From Microcoleus sp. FACHB-1515 (GTDB taxonomy: Bacteria > Cyanobacteriota > Cyanobacteriia > Elainellales > Elainellaceae), in the NCBI RefSeq assembly GCF_014696105.1, contig NZ_JACJPO010000052.1:62001-126000 (forward strand): a DNA stretch of 64,000 nt, read 5' to 3'. Under the pieces are notes generated by a model, which made no database searches, was not told the DNA's origin, and saw nothing but the letters and a program-made list of their open reading frames with translations. Of the stretch, positions 41,366-50,131 are shown one piece after another. Position 1 is the first letter of the stretch, and every line of letters starts with the position of its first letter. The position numbers and the translations under genes are program-made.

Positions 41366-42919
41366 CTATGAATTGGGTTGCGGTTCAGCCGTAGGCAGTA
41401 GGCGGCCTACCGTGCGATTTTCGGCGCGAAAGGTCGATCGCGCCACGCGCTGCACATCTGCGGCAGTCACAGCTTCGATCGCCTTGAGATCGTCAAAGAG
41501 ATTTCGCCAGCTTCCGGTTTTGGCTTCGTATTCGGGCAGCAAACTCGCCATGCCTTCGTTGGAAGCCAGCGTGTAGAGCAGTCCGGCGCGGGCTTGCGTT
41601 TTGATGCGATCGAGTTCGTTGGGCGAAACCAGTTCGGTTTTCAGCTTTTCGAGTTCGGCTGCAAAGGCGGTGGCGATCTCGTCAACCGTGTGACCGGGAG
41701 CAGTGAGAGCGTAGATCAGCATCATCGTGGGGTAGCGATCGCCCGGAAATCCGTTCGCCGTTGCCACATCAAGGGCAAGCTGCTGTTCTTGCACGATCGA
41801 TTGATACAGCCGCGAAGTTCGTCCACCGACCAGCAAGCCGTCGATCATCTGATACACCACGTTGTCGGGATTGGTGATCGGTGGGCGGTGATAGCCTTCG
41901 AGATACCAAGGTTGGCTGGGCAGTTGCAGCGTGAATTCTCGTGGTTCGGTTTGTGCAATGTCGGCAACGGTTAGATCTGGCGCACCCGATCGCGCCTCAT
42001 ACCGACCAAAGTAAATCTCGGCCAGTCGCCGCACTTCGTTGGGATCAACATCGCCAACAACGGCAGCAACGATGTTATCTGGCGTGTAGTAGGTGTCAAA
42101 GAGTTCCTGAATGTCGCGGCGGGTCATGTTCCGCAAGTCTTCTTCTGTACCAATCACGGGACGACCATAGGGATGATTGGGAAATCCAGTTTCGAGGAAG
42201 GCTTCGATCATTCTGCCGATCGGGGAGTTATCTGTTCGCATCCGGCGCTCTTCCAAAATCACGTCTTTTTCTTCGTAGAATTCGCGAAAGACCGGATCGA
42301 GAAAGCGCTCAGACTCCAGCGACATCCACAGTTCCAGCTTGTTTGAGGGAAAGCTGTAGAAATAGCGCGTTGCATCTGCGGAAGTGGTTGCATTCAGACC
42401 GACGCCGCCCGCCTGCTCGACAATTTGTCCGTATTCGTTTTGCTTCACGTACTGCGCGGCTTCTGCCCGGACGCGATCGAACTCCGCCTGAAGCCGATCG
42501 ACGCTTGCCGTATCGTTCGCCGCTCTTGCCGCCAGAATTTGATCAAATAAGGCATCCATGCGATCGAGCAAGGGTTTCTCGGCTTCATAGTTCGTCGTCC
42601 CAATCCGCGATGTGCCCTTAAATGCCAAGTGTTCTAAGTAGTGCGCGGCTCCGGTTTTTCCCATCTCTTCATAGGCTGCGCCGATGTTCACATAGGTCAT
42701 AAACGAGATCACCGGAGCTTGATGCCGCTCCAGCACGATGAACTTCATGCCGTTGTCCAGCGTAAATTCCGTGACGCGATCGACCACGCGATCAAGATAC
42801 GGTTGAATATTCGGTTGGGCAAACGCACTCAGCGGCCAACCGCCCCAAGCAAACAGGCTCAGCAGCAAACACAGCAGCGCAGTGACGTGACGAACAAGGA
42901 CGAAACGAAATTGCTTCAT
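41366..42919 (-). CDS. M16-family zinc peptidase, active subunit
   Basis: 517 residues from ATG 42919; the frame extends to 43093, but that would place the signal peptide inside. Signal peptide MKQFRFVLVRHVTALLCLLLSLFAWGG..SAFA-Q. Zinc motif HYLEH at 93-97, followed by LAFKGT; an insertion of about 60 residues (EAEKPLLDRM...AAQYVKQNEY) follows. Third ligand likely Glu in ERFLDPVFREFYEEKDVILEE. Endopeptidase of degraded or unfolded peptides by family. Heterodimer partner is the inactive protein encoded right after it. Both are secreted. Confidence 0.93.
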   Translation of the reverse strand: MKQFRFVLVRHVTALLCLLLSLFAWGGWPLSAFAQPNIQPYLDRVVDRVTEFTLDNGMKFIVLERHQAPVISFMTYVNIGAAYEEMGKTGAAHYLEHLAFKGTSRIGTTNYEAEKPLLDRMDALFDQILAARAANDTASVDRLQAEFDRVRAEAAQYVKQNEYGQIVEQAGGVGLNATTSADATRYFYSFPSNKLELWMSLESERFLDPVFREFYEEKDVILEERRMRTDNSPIGRMIEAFLETGFPNHPYGRPVIGTEEDLRNMTRRDIQELFDTYYTPDNIVAAVVGDVDPNEVRRLAEIYFGRYEARSGAPDLTVADIAQTEPREFTLQLPSQPWYLEGYHRPPITNPDNVVYQMIDGLLVGGRTSRLYQSIVQEQQLALDVATANGFPGDRYPTMMLIYALTAPGHTVDEIATAFAAELEKLKTELVSPNELDRIKTQARAGLLYTLASNEGMASLLPEYEAKTGSWRNLFDDLKAIEAVTAADVQRVARSTFRAENRTVGRLLPTAEPQPNS

Positions 42920-43042
42920 AGCAGGCGATCGATCAACACTATCCAGCATAAAGATTTTTACGAACATCAGCGGATGACGGAGCTTCCACCGCTGGGGAAG
43001 CAATCTTGTTATATTTCTTAACAAAACCTGTTGAGTCAACCG

Positions 43043-43234
43043 ATGGCACGGCGAACCTACACCACCGATCTTCACAGTTGGGACGATGCCCAAGACCTCG
43101 ATCGCATCGTGATCGACAAGCGATCAATCAAGCGAGCCACCCCTGCCAAAGGTCGCCGCCGCAATCGCCGCTACGAAAATCAATTGCTGAATGCTCAAAC
43201 TCAGAACATCGATGAGTTAGAGGAACTGGAGTGA
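43043..43234 (+). CDS. Small highly charged protein
   Basis: 63 residues from ATG 43043. MARRTYTTDLHSWDDAQDLDRIVIDKRS, then a basic KRATPAKGRRRNRRYEN stretch, and an acidic end (NIDELEELE). This charge pattern and the WDDAQDLDRIVxDKR motif recall a small conserved cyanobacterial protein of unknown function. The basic middle part could bind nucleic acid. It lies on the opposite strand, 123 bases upstream of the protease start, so they are divergent; it ends four bases before the stop of the convergent lipoprotein gene. Confidence 0.65.
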   Translation: MARRTYTTDLHSWDDAQDLDRIVIDKRSIKRATPAKGRRRNRRYENQLLNAQTQNIDELEELE

Positions 43235-43238
43235 ATTT

Positions 43239-44507
43239 TCACTGCATCGCCTCAATTTGCTGATTCGCTGCCTCTTCTGCCCGCTGCATTGCCTCAGAAA
43301 GCGACTGCTCACCCAGCAGCGCACTGATGAACTGATTGTCAAAGTTATTCATCAACGTTTCCGCATACGCTCCCGCCTGCCAAGGTTGCGCGTAAGGTAC
43401 GCCCGCAATGAACGCCGATCGCAACGGGTCGCGATCGAATCCTAACGTTTTCGCTACCGATTTTCGCGTCGGTAAAGCGAATCCGGTACTTGTCCATCGC
43501 TGCATTCCGGCTTTGCTCGTCAGGTAAGAAATCAGTTGCCATGCTTCCGATTTGTGCTCCGATTGCTGATTCATCACGTAGGCAACGGTAAAGGCCGTAT
43601 TGCTGCGGCGATCGCCCAGCTTCGGAACTTCCGCTGTCCCAAATTCGATATCCGCAAAGGTTTCTTGTAGATAAGGAATTGCCCAATTTCCTTCAATCAC
43701 CATCGCCACTTTTCCCTGTCCAAACATCTCGCTACCGGAGTTTGTCCCGACGTCAGATTTTTGCGCCGAGGTGCGGTCTTGGCGATACTGATCGATCACA
43801 GGTTGCAGTCCCACTATTGCTTTTTCACTTGCAAAAGTTGCTCTCCCTTCGGAGTTTGCGAGTTCGCCGCCCGCTGCTCGAATCATCATGGCTTGACGCG
43901 CTAATTCCGGTGCAACCCCAAAGCCATATTGTTCGATTCTTCCATCTTTGTTGGAGTCGATCGTCAGCTTCTTAGAAAATTCCCGCAGTTCATCCCAGGT
44001 TTCCGGTGGACGCGACAATCCGGCAGCGGCGAACATTGTTTTGTTGTAGAACAATGCCAACGTTGAGAAGTCTTTCGGAAAGCCGTAAATGCGATTCTCA
44101 TAGCGAAATGCATTCAGCAATGGTGCTTCAAAATCAGCCGAATCAAAGTCTGAGCCGACATAAGAATCAAGTGGTTCTAGAACGTTTTGACTCACCAAAA
44201 ACGGTGCTTGAAACACATCCAAATAAAATACATCCGGCGCAGCATCACCGATCAATCGCGTTTTGATCACGTCCATGTATTGATCGTTGATCACTTCATA
44301 GCGAATCTTGATTTTTGGATGCGTCTGCTCAAAATCTTGTAAAAGCTGCTGCATCAAACTTTGCTCAGTCGGACTTGCGCCCCAACCGCTGAGCTTCACT
44401 GTCACAGCATTCGCATCTAGAGGCGTGGCACTTTGGCAGCTAATCAGCGCGATCGCCACTGCCCACGCGATCGCCACATATCGTAATAACTTTGACTTCA
44501 ACATCAA
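43239..44507 (-). CDS. Extracellular solute-binding lipoprotein of an ABC transporter (sugar type)
   Basis: 422 residues. N-terminal signal with lipobox ALISC (Cys at about 24), anchoring it to the plasma membrane. The SBP family 1 pattern follows: VTVKLSGWGASPTEQ, LLQDFEQTHPKIKIRYEV, DVFYLDV, FPKDFSTLALFYNKTMF and GNWAIPYLQE, and C-terminal MQRWTSTGFALPTRKSV. Likely binds a sugar, sugar alcohol or polyol. No permease or ATPase gene lies near, so it must work with components encoded elsewhere. Confidence 0.92.
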   Translation of the reverse strand: MMLKSKLLRYVAIAWAVAIALISCQSATPLDANAVTVKLSGWGASPTEQSLMQQLLQDFEQTHPKIKIRYEVINDQYMDVIKTRLIGDAAPDVFYLDVFQAPFLVSQNVLEPLDSYVGSDFDSADFEAPLLNAFRYENRIYGFPKDFSTLALFYNKTMFAAAGLSRPPETWDELREFSKKLTIDSNKDGRIEQYGFGVAPELARQAMMIRAAGGELANSEGRATFASEKAIVGLQPVIDQYRQDRTSAQKSDVGTNSGSEMFGQGKVAMVIEGNWAIPYLQETFADIEFGTAEVPKLGDRRSNTAFTVAYVMNQQSEHKSEAWQLISYLTSKAGMQRWTSTGFALPTRKSVAKTLGFDRDPLRSAFIAGVPYAQPWQAGAYAETLMNNFDNQFISALLGEQSLSEAMQRAEEAANQQIEAMQ

Positions 44508-44596
44508 ATCAAATTTCTAACCGTTGTCCTGCCTCAAATTTTATCGAACCTGCTTCGATCGAAATAGGATCAGTGAAGCTTTACTAATTACAAAAG

Positions 44597-44851
44597 ATGA
44601 CGACCATTACCGTAACGCTCAAGCTATTTGCCGCCTATCAAGAAGCGTATCAAGTGCCGGAAATGCAGCTTGAATTGCCTGCTGATGCAACGGTTGCCTC
44701 GGTACGCGATCGCCTAATCACCGAACACCCCGAACTTGCAAAATGGCGCGATCTCACCCGATTCGGCGTCAATTTACAGTTCGTCGAACCCGAAACACAA
44801 CTCAAAAACGGCGATGAAGTCGTCCTAATTCCCCCCGTCAGCGGCGGATAA
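44597..44851 (+). CDS. moaD: Molybdopterin synthase sulfur carrier MoaD
   Basis: 84 residues, ubiquitin-like beta-grasp protein that carries sulfur as a thiocarboxylate on its C-terminal Gly-Gly (VSGG). Sequence VTLKLFAAYQEAY, VRDRLITEHPEL and NGDEVVLIPPVSGG are typical. It acts with MoaE to insert sulfur into precursor Z in molybdenum cofactor synthesis. moaE is not adjacent. Distinguished from ThiS by the lack of the usual 66-residue length and by FVEPETxLKNGDEV. It stands before the TIR-like gene by 107 bases. Confidence 0.9.
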   Translation: MTTITVTLKLFAAYQEAYQVPEMQLELPADATVASVRDRLITEHPELAKWRDLTRFGVNLQFVEPETQLKNGDEVVLIPPVSGG

Positions 44852-44958
44852 CGATCGATCGCCCTCTAGCCGACACCCGATCGAAATTCCGCGATCGCCC
44901 TCGAAATGCGATTCAATTTCCGATATGATAAACTAACCTAAATGAGTACAGGTGTATT

Positions 44959-45723
44959 ATGGCGATCATTGCGCTGAAAGCCTGGTATTTGCGCGAATAT
45001 GAACCCGTCCGCGACCTTGAAAAACGCCCGCACGATCTGCGCCTGAGCAAAAACAGCCTGCTCAAATCCGCGCTCAGAGCCGATTTTCTGGAAGACAGCG
45101 AAGAGGTGAAGCAGTCCGAATGGTTTCAGCGCTACCTCGAAGGCGAACCGATCGAGTTTTACATCGAAGGCAGCGGCGGCTACGCGATTTCCAACATCGA
45201 CCTGATCAGCCACGAAATCTACTTCACCAAGCAAGACATCATGGCGACGCTAGAGCCGATCGTGTTCTTGTGCTATCAAACGCAGTTCAAGGAATCGAGC
45301 GAACTGCTCCGCAACGAAATTCAAGCCTACCTCGACAAAGCCAACCGTCGATCGCGCCTGCCCTTGATGCTGGAAGAATCGCACCGTCTCAGCGATGGCC
45401 CGATCCGCATGAGCAGTACCCTGATGCGAAAAATTCGCCAAAGTTTGCTGTTCATCGCGGATGGCACGGCGATCGATCGACTGAACACCACGCCCGCCCA
45501 GCTAATTCCCAGTCCCAACGTCTGTGTCGAACTCGGCTACGCGCTTCAGTGCAAGCGATCCGAGCAAATTTTGCTGACTCAGATGGAGCGATCGGAATTC
45601 GGCGGACAGTTTCCCTTCGATTTGCCCGGACGCAACCGCATCGTCTACAGCAGCAAAACCGATTTGCACAAAAGCTTGCCGGACGCGATCGATCTTCAGC
45701 TTCAGCGCTTCAACTTGCTGTAA
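44959..45723 (+). CDS. Protein with TIR-like / nucleotide-binding Rossmann domain
   Basis: 254 residues. C-terminal part: [19 protein letters not shown] (136-154), a strand [14 protein letters not shown] (162-175), [13 protein letters not shown] (185-196) and a final [12 protein letters not shown] (219-230). This order is that of TIR-like and DUF4062-type nucleotide-binding domains ("NPNVxxELGYA"; Glu191 candidate catalytic residue). The first 130 residues hold an unassigned region with an acidic helix ([11 protein letters not shown]). No membrane segment. Neighbours are housekeeping genes (moaD, queA), with which it overlaps convergently by 14 bases at queA. Possible NAD- or nucleotide-hydrolysing activity is inference. 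A TATGAT (44934-44939) is upstream. Confidence 0.7.
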   Translation: MAIIALKAWYLREYEPVRDLEKRPHDLRLSKNSLLKSALRADFLEDSEEVKQSEWFQRYLEGEPIEFYIEGSGGYAISNIDLISHEIYFTKQDIMATLEPIVFLCYQTQFKESSELLRNEIQAYLDKANRRSRLPLMLEESHRLSDGPIRMSSTLMRKIRQSLLFIADGTAIDRLNTTPAQLIPSPNVCVELGYALQCKRSEQILLTQMERSEFGGQFPFDLPGRNRIVYSSKTDLHKSLPDAIDLQLQRFNLL

Positions 45724-46795
45724 GCCGAGCTTCGGGCAAAATCAGCGTCGCATCACCAAACGAATAGAAGCGATACTTTTCTCGGATCGCCTCTTCGTAT
45801 AGGGCAAGCAGGCGCGATCGCCCAATTAGCGCACTCACTAGCATCATCAGGCTGGACTTGGGCAAATGGAAATTCGTGATCAGCCCATCAATTACGCGCC
45901 ACTCAAAGCCCGGATAGATAAACAAATTCGTTTTGCCGCAGAACGGCTCCAGCTTGCCGCTTTCGGCTGCGGCTCCTTCGAGAGCACGAATTACCGTTGT
46001 GCCAACGGCGATGATCCGACCGCCTTGCGATCGCGCCTGCTCAATCCGCTCAACCGTTGCCTTGGGAACTTCCAGCCATTCGCCGTGCATCGGATGCGTC
46101 GTAATGTCCTCGACTTCGACCGGGCGAAACGTGCCGATTCCAGTATGCAGCGTCACAAAAGCGCGATCGATTCCTTGTTCTCGAAGGCGATCGAGCAGAT
46201 CGGGCGTGAAGTGCAAGCCCGCAGTCGGCGCGGCAACGGCTCCCGGTTGCGCGGCGTACACGGTTTGATATTGCTCTGGGTCGATTTCCGCCTGCGTGAT
46301 GTAGGGCGGCAGGGGAACAACTCCTAGATCCGGCAGCACTTGCAGCAGCGATTTTCCTTCGGGTACGTCGAACTTGAGGATGCGTCCGCCTGTGGCGCGA
46401 TCGACCGACTGAACGACCGCCTGCACCCACCCGTCACCAAATTCGATCGCCGCACCAGGTTTCAAACGCTTTCCAGGCTTCACCAAGGCCAACCACTGAT
46501 TCACCTGTTGTTCCTCCAGCAGCAGCACTTCCACCTCAACGCCATTTGACTTACGCCCATACAGTCGGGCGGGAATCACACGAGTATCGTTTAAGACCAG
46601 TAGATCGTGCGGGCGCAGCAACTCCGGCAGATCGCGAAAGATGCGATGCTGATGCGTGGTGGGTGAATCGACGACGAGCAGTCGAGCGCTATCTCTGGGT
46701 ACGACGGGATTTTGAGCGATGCGATCGAGTGGCAGGTCATAGTCGTAGCTGCTCAGTAAGCGATCGAGGTTGGTCGTGGTGTCGGCGTGGGTCAT
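45710..46795 (-). CDS. queA: tRNA preQ1(34) S-adenosylmethionine ribosyltransferase-isomerase
   Basis: 361 residues. Transfers the ribosyl of SAM to preQ1 in tRNA, making epoxyqueuosine. Recognisable blocks: [64 protein letters not shown] and [17 protein letters not shown]. Length normal. Its 3' end overlaps the TIR-like gene by 14 bases. Upstream gap of 159 bases to the next gene on the plus strand holds the promoter. Confidence 0.97.
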   Translation of the reverse strand: MTHADTTTNLDRLLSSYDYDLPLDRIAQNPVVPRDSARLLVVDSPTTHQHRIFRDLPELLRPHDLLVLNDTRVIPARLYGRKSNGVEVEVLLLEEQQVNQWLALVKPGKRLKPGAAIEFGDGWVQAVVQSVDRATGGRILKFDVPEGKSLLQVLPDLGVVPLPPYITQAEIDPEQYQTVYAAQPGAVAAPTAGLHFTPDLLDRLREQGIDRAFVTLHTGIGTFRPVEVEDITTHPMHGEWLEVPKATVERIEQARSQGGRIIAVGTTVIRALEGAAAESGKLEPFCGKTNLFIYPGFEWRVIDGLITNFHLPKSSLMMLVSALIGRSRLLALYEEAIREKYRFYSFGDATLILPEARLTAS

Positions 46796-46954
46796 GGATT
46801 ATCAGGCGATCGAGCAATTGCAATCCGCAAAGTTGCTGAAATTGGGGAGAATTCCCTATGCGAGATCGGGGAGCATTCCCCTACTCGACAGGTCAGCTTT
46901 CCTTAACAATAGGAGATGTCGAATTGTTTCGTAACTGCTGGGGTGTTCGCTTCT

Positions 46955-47344
46955 ATGGAATTTCTCTATCACCTCGCGAATGCCAGTTTAACCTTGAGGG
47001 TGGTTGAACATCTTCATGGCAGTCCTTGGCTCTCTCTGCGCTTCATCACCGTCATTCACCAGATCGACGGCTGGGTGGTCAAGGTCAAGCTGCTCCACCC
47101 GCTGACGGAAGCGGAAGAAGGCAATCTCCGCGCCTATCTCAACGAGCTTGGCATCCCTTGCGAACCGGATATTCGCGTCCGCATGGCGCTGTGGGGTTTG
47201 GAAACCGGACAGTCGCCCGTTGAGGTGATGCGTCGCTATCAGGTGGCGATCGTTTCGCACGGTCAGCCCGATCGCACCGAAATCGAAGAATTCCGCCAGC
47301 AGTTCGTCCAGGGACTCGGCTATTGCCCGGAAACGCTGGCCTGA
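46955..47344 (+). CDS. Conserved-looking protein of unknown function
   Basis: 129 residues from ATG 46955 (MEFLYHLANASLTLRVVEHLHG). A compact alpha/beta pattern: IDGWVVKVKLLHPLTEAEEGNLRAYLNELG with a second half of VRMALWGLETGQSPVEVMRRYQVAIVSHGQPDRTEIEEF. The frame is open back to 46916, but without support. I do not recognise the family. No signal or transmembrane segment. Positioned alone on the plus strand with about 130 bases before the pentapeptide gene. Confidence 0.6.
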   Translation: MEFLYHLANASLTLRVVEHLHGSPWLSLRFITVIHQIDGWVVKVKLLHPLTEAEEGNLRAYLNELGIPCEPDIRVRMALWGLETGQSPVEVMRRYQVAIVSHGQPDRTEIEEFRQQFVQGLGYCPETLA

Positions 47345-47477
47345 TCAGGTTAGAAAAATTGAGCAGATGAGTTGGGGGCGTGGGGCTTACGCTCCTTTTT
47401 TGTGGTCTTTTGTGATCGATCGCCCTGAAAAACGGGGCATACTGCAAGCTAGCCGTTTTTTGTTTGACAAGACAACC

Positions 47478-47960
47478 ATGTTGAATTCGATTCGGTGTTC
47501 GATCGCGATGTTCCGGGAGATTTTAAGTTTGCAACGTGCGATCGTGGCGTTCCGAAGCGGTATCGCGATCGTGCTTCTGGTTTTTTGGGTTTGGATTCCG
47601 CCTGCTCAAGCTGCAAATCTCGATCAGATGCAAAAGCTGCTGCAAGAGCGAATTTGCGTCAAGTGTGACCTCAGCGGGGCAGACCTCAAGGACGCAGATT
47701 TGCGCGGCGTCAATCTCAATCATGCCAACTTGCAAAGGGCAAACTTGGAGGGTGCAAACTTGGCCGCTGCCAATTTGCGAGATGCTGATTTACGCAAAGC
47801 CAATTTGACGCTTGCCAATCTGGTTGCGACTGACTTCAGCGGCGCAAATCTCAAAGAGGCGAACATCTCCAAATCTCGCTATGCCGAGTTGCGCTTGTGC
47901 CACACGATCGAACCCAACGGCAAAATGGCCGATCGCAACTGCCCTCGTTCGTCTCGCTGA
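47478..47960 (+). CDS. Secreted pentapeptide-repeat protein
   Basis: 160 residues from ATG 47478 (the frame opens at 47367, but those residues are poor). Signal peptide with a hydrophobic core IAIVLLVFWVWIPPAQA, cleaved before AN. After MQKLLQERICVKCDLSG, A(D/N)Lxx repeats run from CDLSGADLKDADLRG to FSGANLKEANI, about twelve pentapeptides forming a right-handed beta-helix. Ends with three Cys-containing segments. Periplasmic or lumenal. The stop overlaps the start of the next gene (TGATG), so the two are translationally coupled. Confidence 0.9.
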   Translation: MLNSIRCSIAMFREILSLQRAIVAFRSGIAIVLLVFWVWIPPAQAANLDQMQKLLQERICVKCDLSGADLKDADLRGVNLNHANLQRANLEGANLAAANLRDADLRKANLTLANLVATDFSGANLKEANISKSRYAELRLCHTIEPNGKMADRNCPRSSR

Positions 47961-48565
47961 TGCTGAGTGAACCCGCAACTACGCTGACCGACTATGCGCT
48001 TGCTCTAGAAGCGATCGTTTTTGCAGGCTGTTTGATTCCACTTCGGCAAACGGCCTGCCATTTCTGGAGCGGAGCATTTGTCTGTCTCGCGATCGCGGCC
48101 ATTTTGGGCGGCACATTTCACGGCTTCATCTTCTGGCTTGATCCGACGCTGCACAATTGGCTGTGGCGGCTGATGCTCTGTGCGCTGAGCGGCGTCAGCT
48201 TTTGCCTGCTGGCCGCTAGCGTGGTGAGTGCTGTGCCGCGATCGCAGCAGTTTGGCTGGTGGACGATCGCGGCTGTTAAAGCTGTTTGCTTCATTGGTCT
48301 AGCGCTCTATTTGGCAAATTTCGGGCTGGGCGTTGCGGACTATCTTTCGGCAATGGTGCTAATGTTGATGCTTCAGCTTTGGGGCAGTTCTCTTCGGATT
48401 GCAGGCTGGATTGCGGCGGGCGTCTTGGTTTCGGGTTTTGCGGCAGGCGTTCAGCAAAGCGGCTGGGCGATCGGTGTGTTCGATGCGAACGGCCTGTTTC
48501 ATCTGGTGCAAATGGGCGCGATCGGTTTGTTTTTTCAAGGCGCAAGATTGAGTCAAGATCTCTGA
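47960..48565 (+). CDS. Seven-helix membrane protein
   Basis: 201 residues from ATG 47960; the reading frame begins at 47897. Helices with LEAIVFAGCLIPL, FVCLAIAAILGGTFHGFIFW, LWRLMLCALSGVSFCLLAAS, WWTIAAVKAVCFIGLALYL, YLSAMVLMLMLQLW, IAGWIAAGVLVSGFAAG, and FHLVQMGAIGLFFQ. Conserved His residues at GTFHGF and GLFHLVQMG may matter. I cannot name the family with confidence. It is linked by TGATG overlap to the pentapeptide gene and is followed ten bases later by the NTF2-like gene. Confidence 0.65.
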   Translation: MLSEPATTLTDYALALEAIVFAGCLIPLRQTACHFWSGAFVCLAIAAILGGTFHGFIFWLDPTLHNWLWRLMLCALSGVSFCLLAASVVSAVPRSQQFGWWTIAAVKAVCFIGLALYLANFGLGVADYLSAMVLMLMLQLWGSSLRIAGWIAAGVLVSGFAAGVQQSGWAIGVFDANGLFHLVQMGAIGLFFQGARLSQDL

Positions 48566-48575
48566 GTCGATCGCC

Positions 48576-49061
48576 ATGCAAAATTTAGCCGAAGTTCAGT
48601 GGTTGATTGACCGCACCAAAATTATCGAGACGATTGTTCGTTTTGCGAATGCGCTCGATCGCAAAGACTGGCAAAAGCTGCGCGATTTGCTCACTGAGGA
48701 AGTCGCGATCGACTACTCAGAGTTTCGCGGTGAAGCGCCCAAACGCATTGCGGCAGCGGAATATGTACAGCAGCGATCGAAAAGCCTTGCTCATCTGCGA
48801 ACGCTCCACATCAGCACAAATCATGCAGTCAAAATTCAAGGCAGTTCTGCGGAATGCGATTCCGCCTACTACATTTTTCGACTCGATCCGACGCGCGAAA
48901 TCAATGCACAGCGGCTTGATACAGCCGGAAATTACTACCATCAGTTCGTCCAAATCGATGAACGCTGGTTGATTTGTGGAATTCGGCAGACGGTGACGGT
49001 GAGTGAGGGCGATCGCTCGATTCATCCAGCTTTGCAAGGACAGGCTTTGCAAGGACAATAG
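48576..49061 (+). CDS. NTF2-like / SnoaL-like protein
   Basis: 161 residues. The NTF2-like cone fold pattern: VQWLIDRTKIIETIVRFANALDRKDWQKLRDLLTEEVAIDYSEF, then a long helix and strand pair with HLRTLHISTNHAV, AYYIFRLD, and YHQFVQIDERWLICGIRQTV. Typical of SnoaL-like polyketide cyclases or dehydratases, in which a pocket His/Asp acts; DYSEF and HISTNH are candidates. Substrate unknown. Repetitive C-terminus (LQGQALQGQ). It starts ten bases after the membrane protein and likely belongs to the same operon. Confidence 0.82.
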   Translation: MQNLAEVQWLIDRTKIIETIVRFANALDRKDWQKLRDLLTEEVAIDYSEFRGEAPKRIAAAEYVQQRSKSLAHLRTLHISTNHAVKIQGSSAECDSAYYIFRLDPTREINAQRLDTAGNYYHQFVQIDERWLICGIRQTVTVSEGDRSIHPALQGQALQGQ

Positions 49062-49176
49062 AGGGCTGTGAAGCGGTGACTCGATCGCGCTGTAGCCGCT
49101 CGCAGAACATGCGCTAGGCTAGATAGGTATCGAGCTTTGCAAAAATCAATACCGCACTCAACGCGAGGACAGCCTC

Positions 49177-50064
49177 ATGAGTCAAACGCTAACGCCACCC
49201 CCCGCCAATCTTCAAGATGCTCCGCTTCGTCCGGCTCAAGCCCAACAGTCTGCGGGCTTCCCCGAATTTGTGCAGGAAACCGGAGCGCTGACTCGCCGCT
49301 TGTTCATTCAGCTTCAGCGGCGTCCGACGACGCTGATTGCAGGCGTGATTCAGCCGCTGATGTGGCTTTTGCTGTTTGGTGCACTGTTTCAAAATGCGCC
49401 GCAGGGCTTGTTTGGCGAGAGCACGAACTACGGTCAGTTTCTGGGCGCAGGCGTAATCGTCTTCACGGCGTTTGCCGGAGCGCTGAACGCCGGATTGCCT
49501 GTGATGTTCGATCGCGAATTTGGCTTTCTCAATCGGCTGCTGGTCGCCCCGTTGACTTCGCGCTTTTCGATCGTCCTTGCCTCCGCCATCTTCATCGCCA
49601 CGCTGAGCATGATTCAAACAGCGGCGATCGTAGCGGCAAGTGCCGCCTTGGGCGCAGGTTTGCCCGGAGCGATCGAACTGTTGCTCGTTGCGGCGATCGT
49701 GCTCCTGCTAGTTTTGGGCGTGACGGCGTTGAGCTTGGGTTTAGCGTTTGCGCTGCCTGGTCACGTTGAACTGATTGCGGCCATTTTTGTGACAAACTTG
49801 CCGCTTTTGTTTGCAAGTACGGCGCTGGCGCCGCTGGCGTTTATGCCGCGCTGGTTGCAGTGGGTAGCAAGCCTTAATCCCTTGAGCTACGCGATCGAGC
49901 CGATCCGCTACCTCTATTTGCATTCCGACTGGTCGCTGGGCAGCGTCGTGATGAATGCGCCGTTTGGTGATGTGACGCTGGGAGCCGCACTGCTGGTTTT
50001 GATCGGGTTTGATGCGATCGCCTTTTTGAGCATTCGCGGCTTGCTGCGGCGCACTTTTGCCTGA
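49177..50064 (+). CDS. ABC-2 type transporter permease
   Basis: 295 residues. N-terminal 45 residues are cytoplasmic, then six transmembrane helices with the ABC-2 pattern PLMWLLLFGALFQN, GPVMFDREFGFLNRLLVAPL-like motif (LPVMFDREFGFLNRLLVAP), AIFVTNLPLLFAS, APLAFMPRWLQWVASLNPLSYAIEPIRYL. Similar to DrrB-type exporters. No ATPase gene is adjacent, so it pairs with one encoded elsewhere, or the ATPase at 57653 serves a different permease. Plasma or thylakoid membrane. Confidence 0.9.
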   Translation: MSQTLTPPPANLQDAPLRPAQAQQSAGFPEFVQETGALTRRLFIQLQRRPTTLIAGVIQPLMWLLLFGALFQNAPQGLFGESTNYGQFLGAGVIVFTAFAGALNAGLPVMFDREFGFLNRLLVAPLTSRFSIVLASAIFIATLSMIQTAAIVAASAALGAGLPGAIELLLVAAIVLLLVLGVTALSLGLAFALPGHVELIAAIFVTNLPLLFASTALAPLAFMPRWLQWVASLNPLSYAIEPIRYLYLHSDWSLGSVVMNAPFGDVTLGAALLVLIGFDAIAFLSIRGLLRRTFA

Positions 50065-50131
50065 TCGGAATCCTTTCAAACTCCACTACGTCAGCTAGAC
50101 TAAGCATTAACTCACTCTTTTCAAGCTTGCT

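Noticed and set aside
44597-46795. The TIR-like gene as part of a CBASS or similar defence operon
   Set aside because: No cyclase, sensor or other effector gene is near. Neighbours are moaD and queA.
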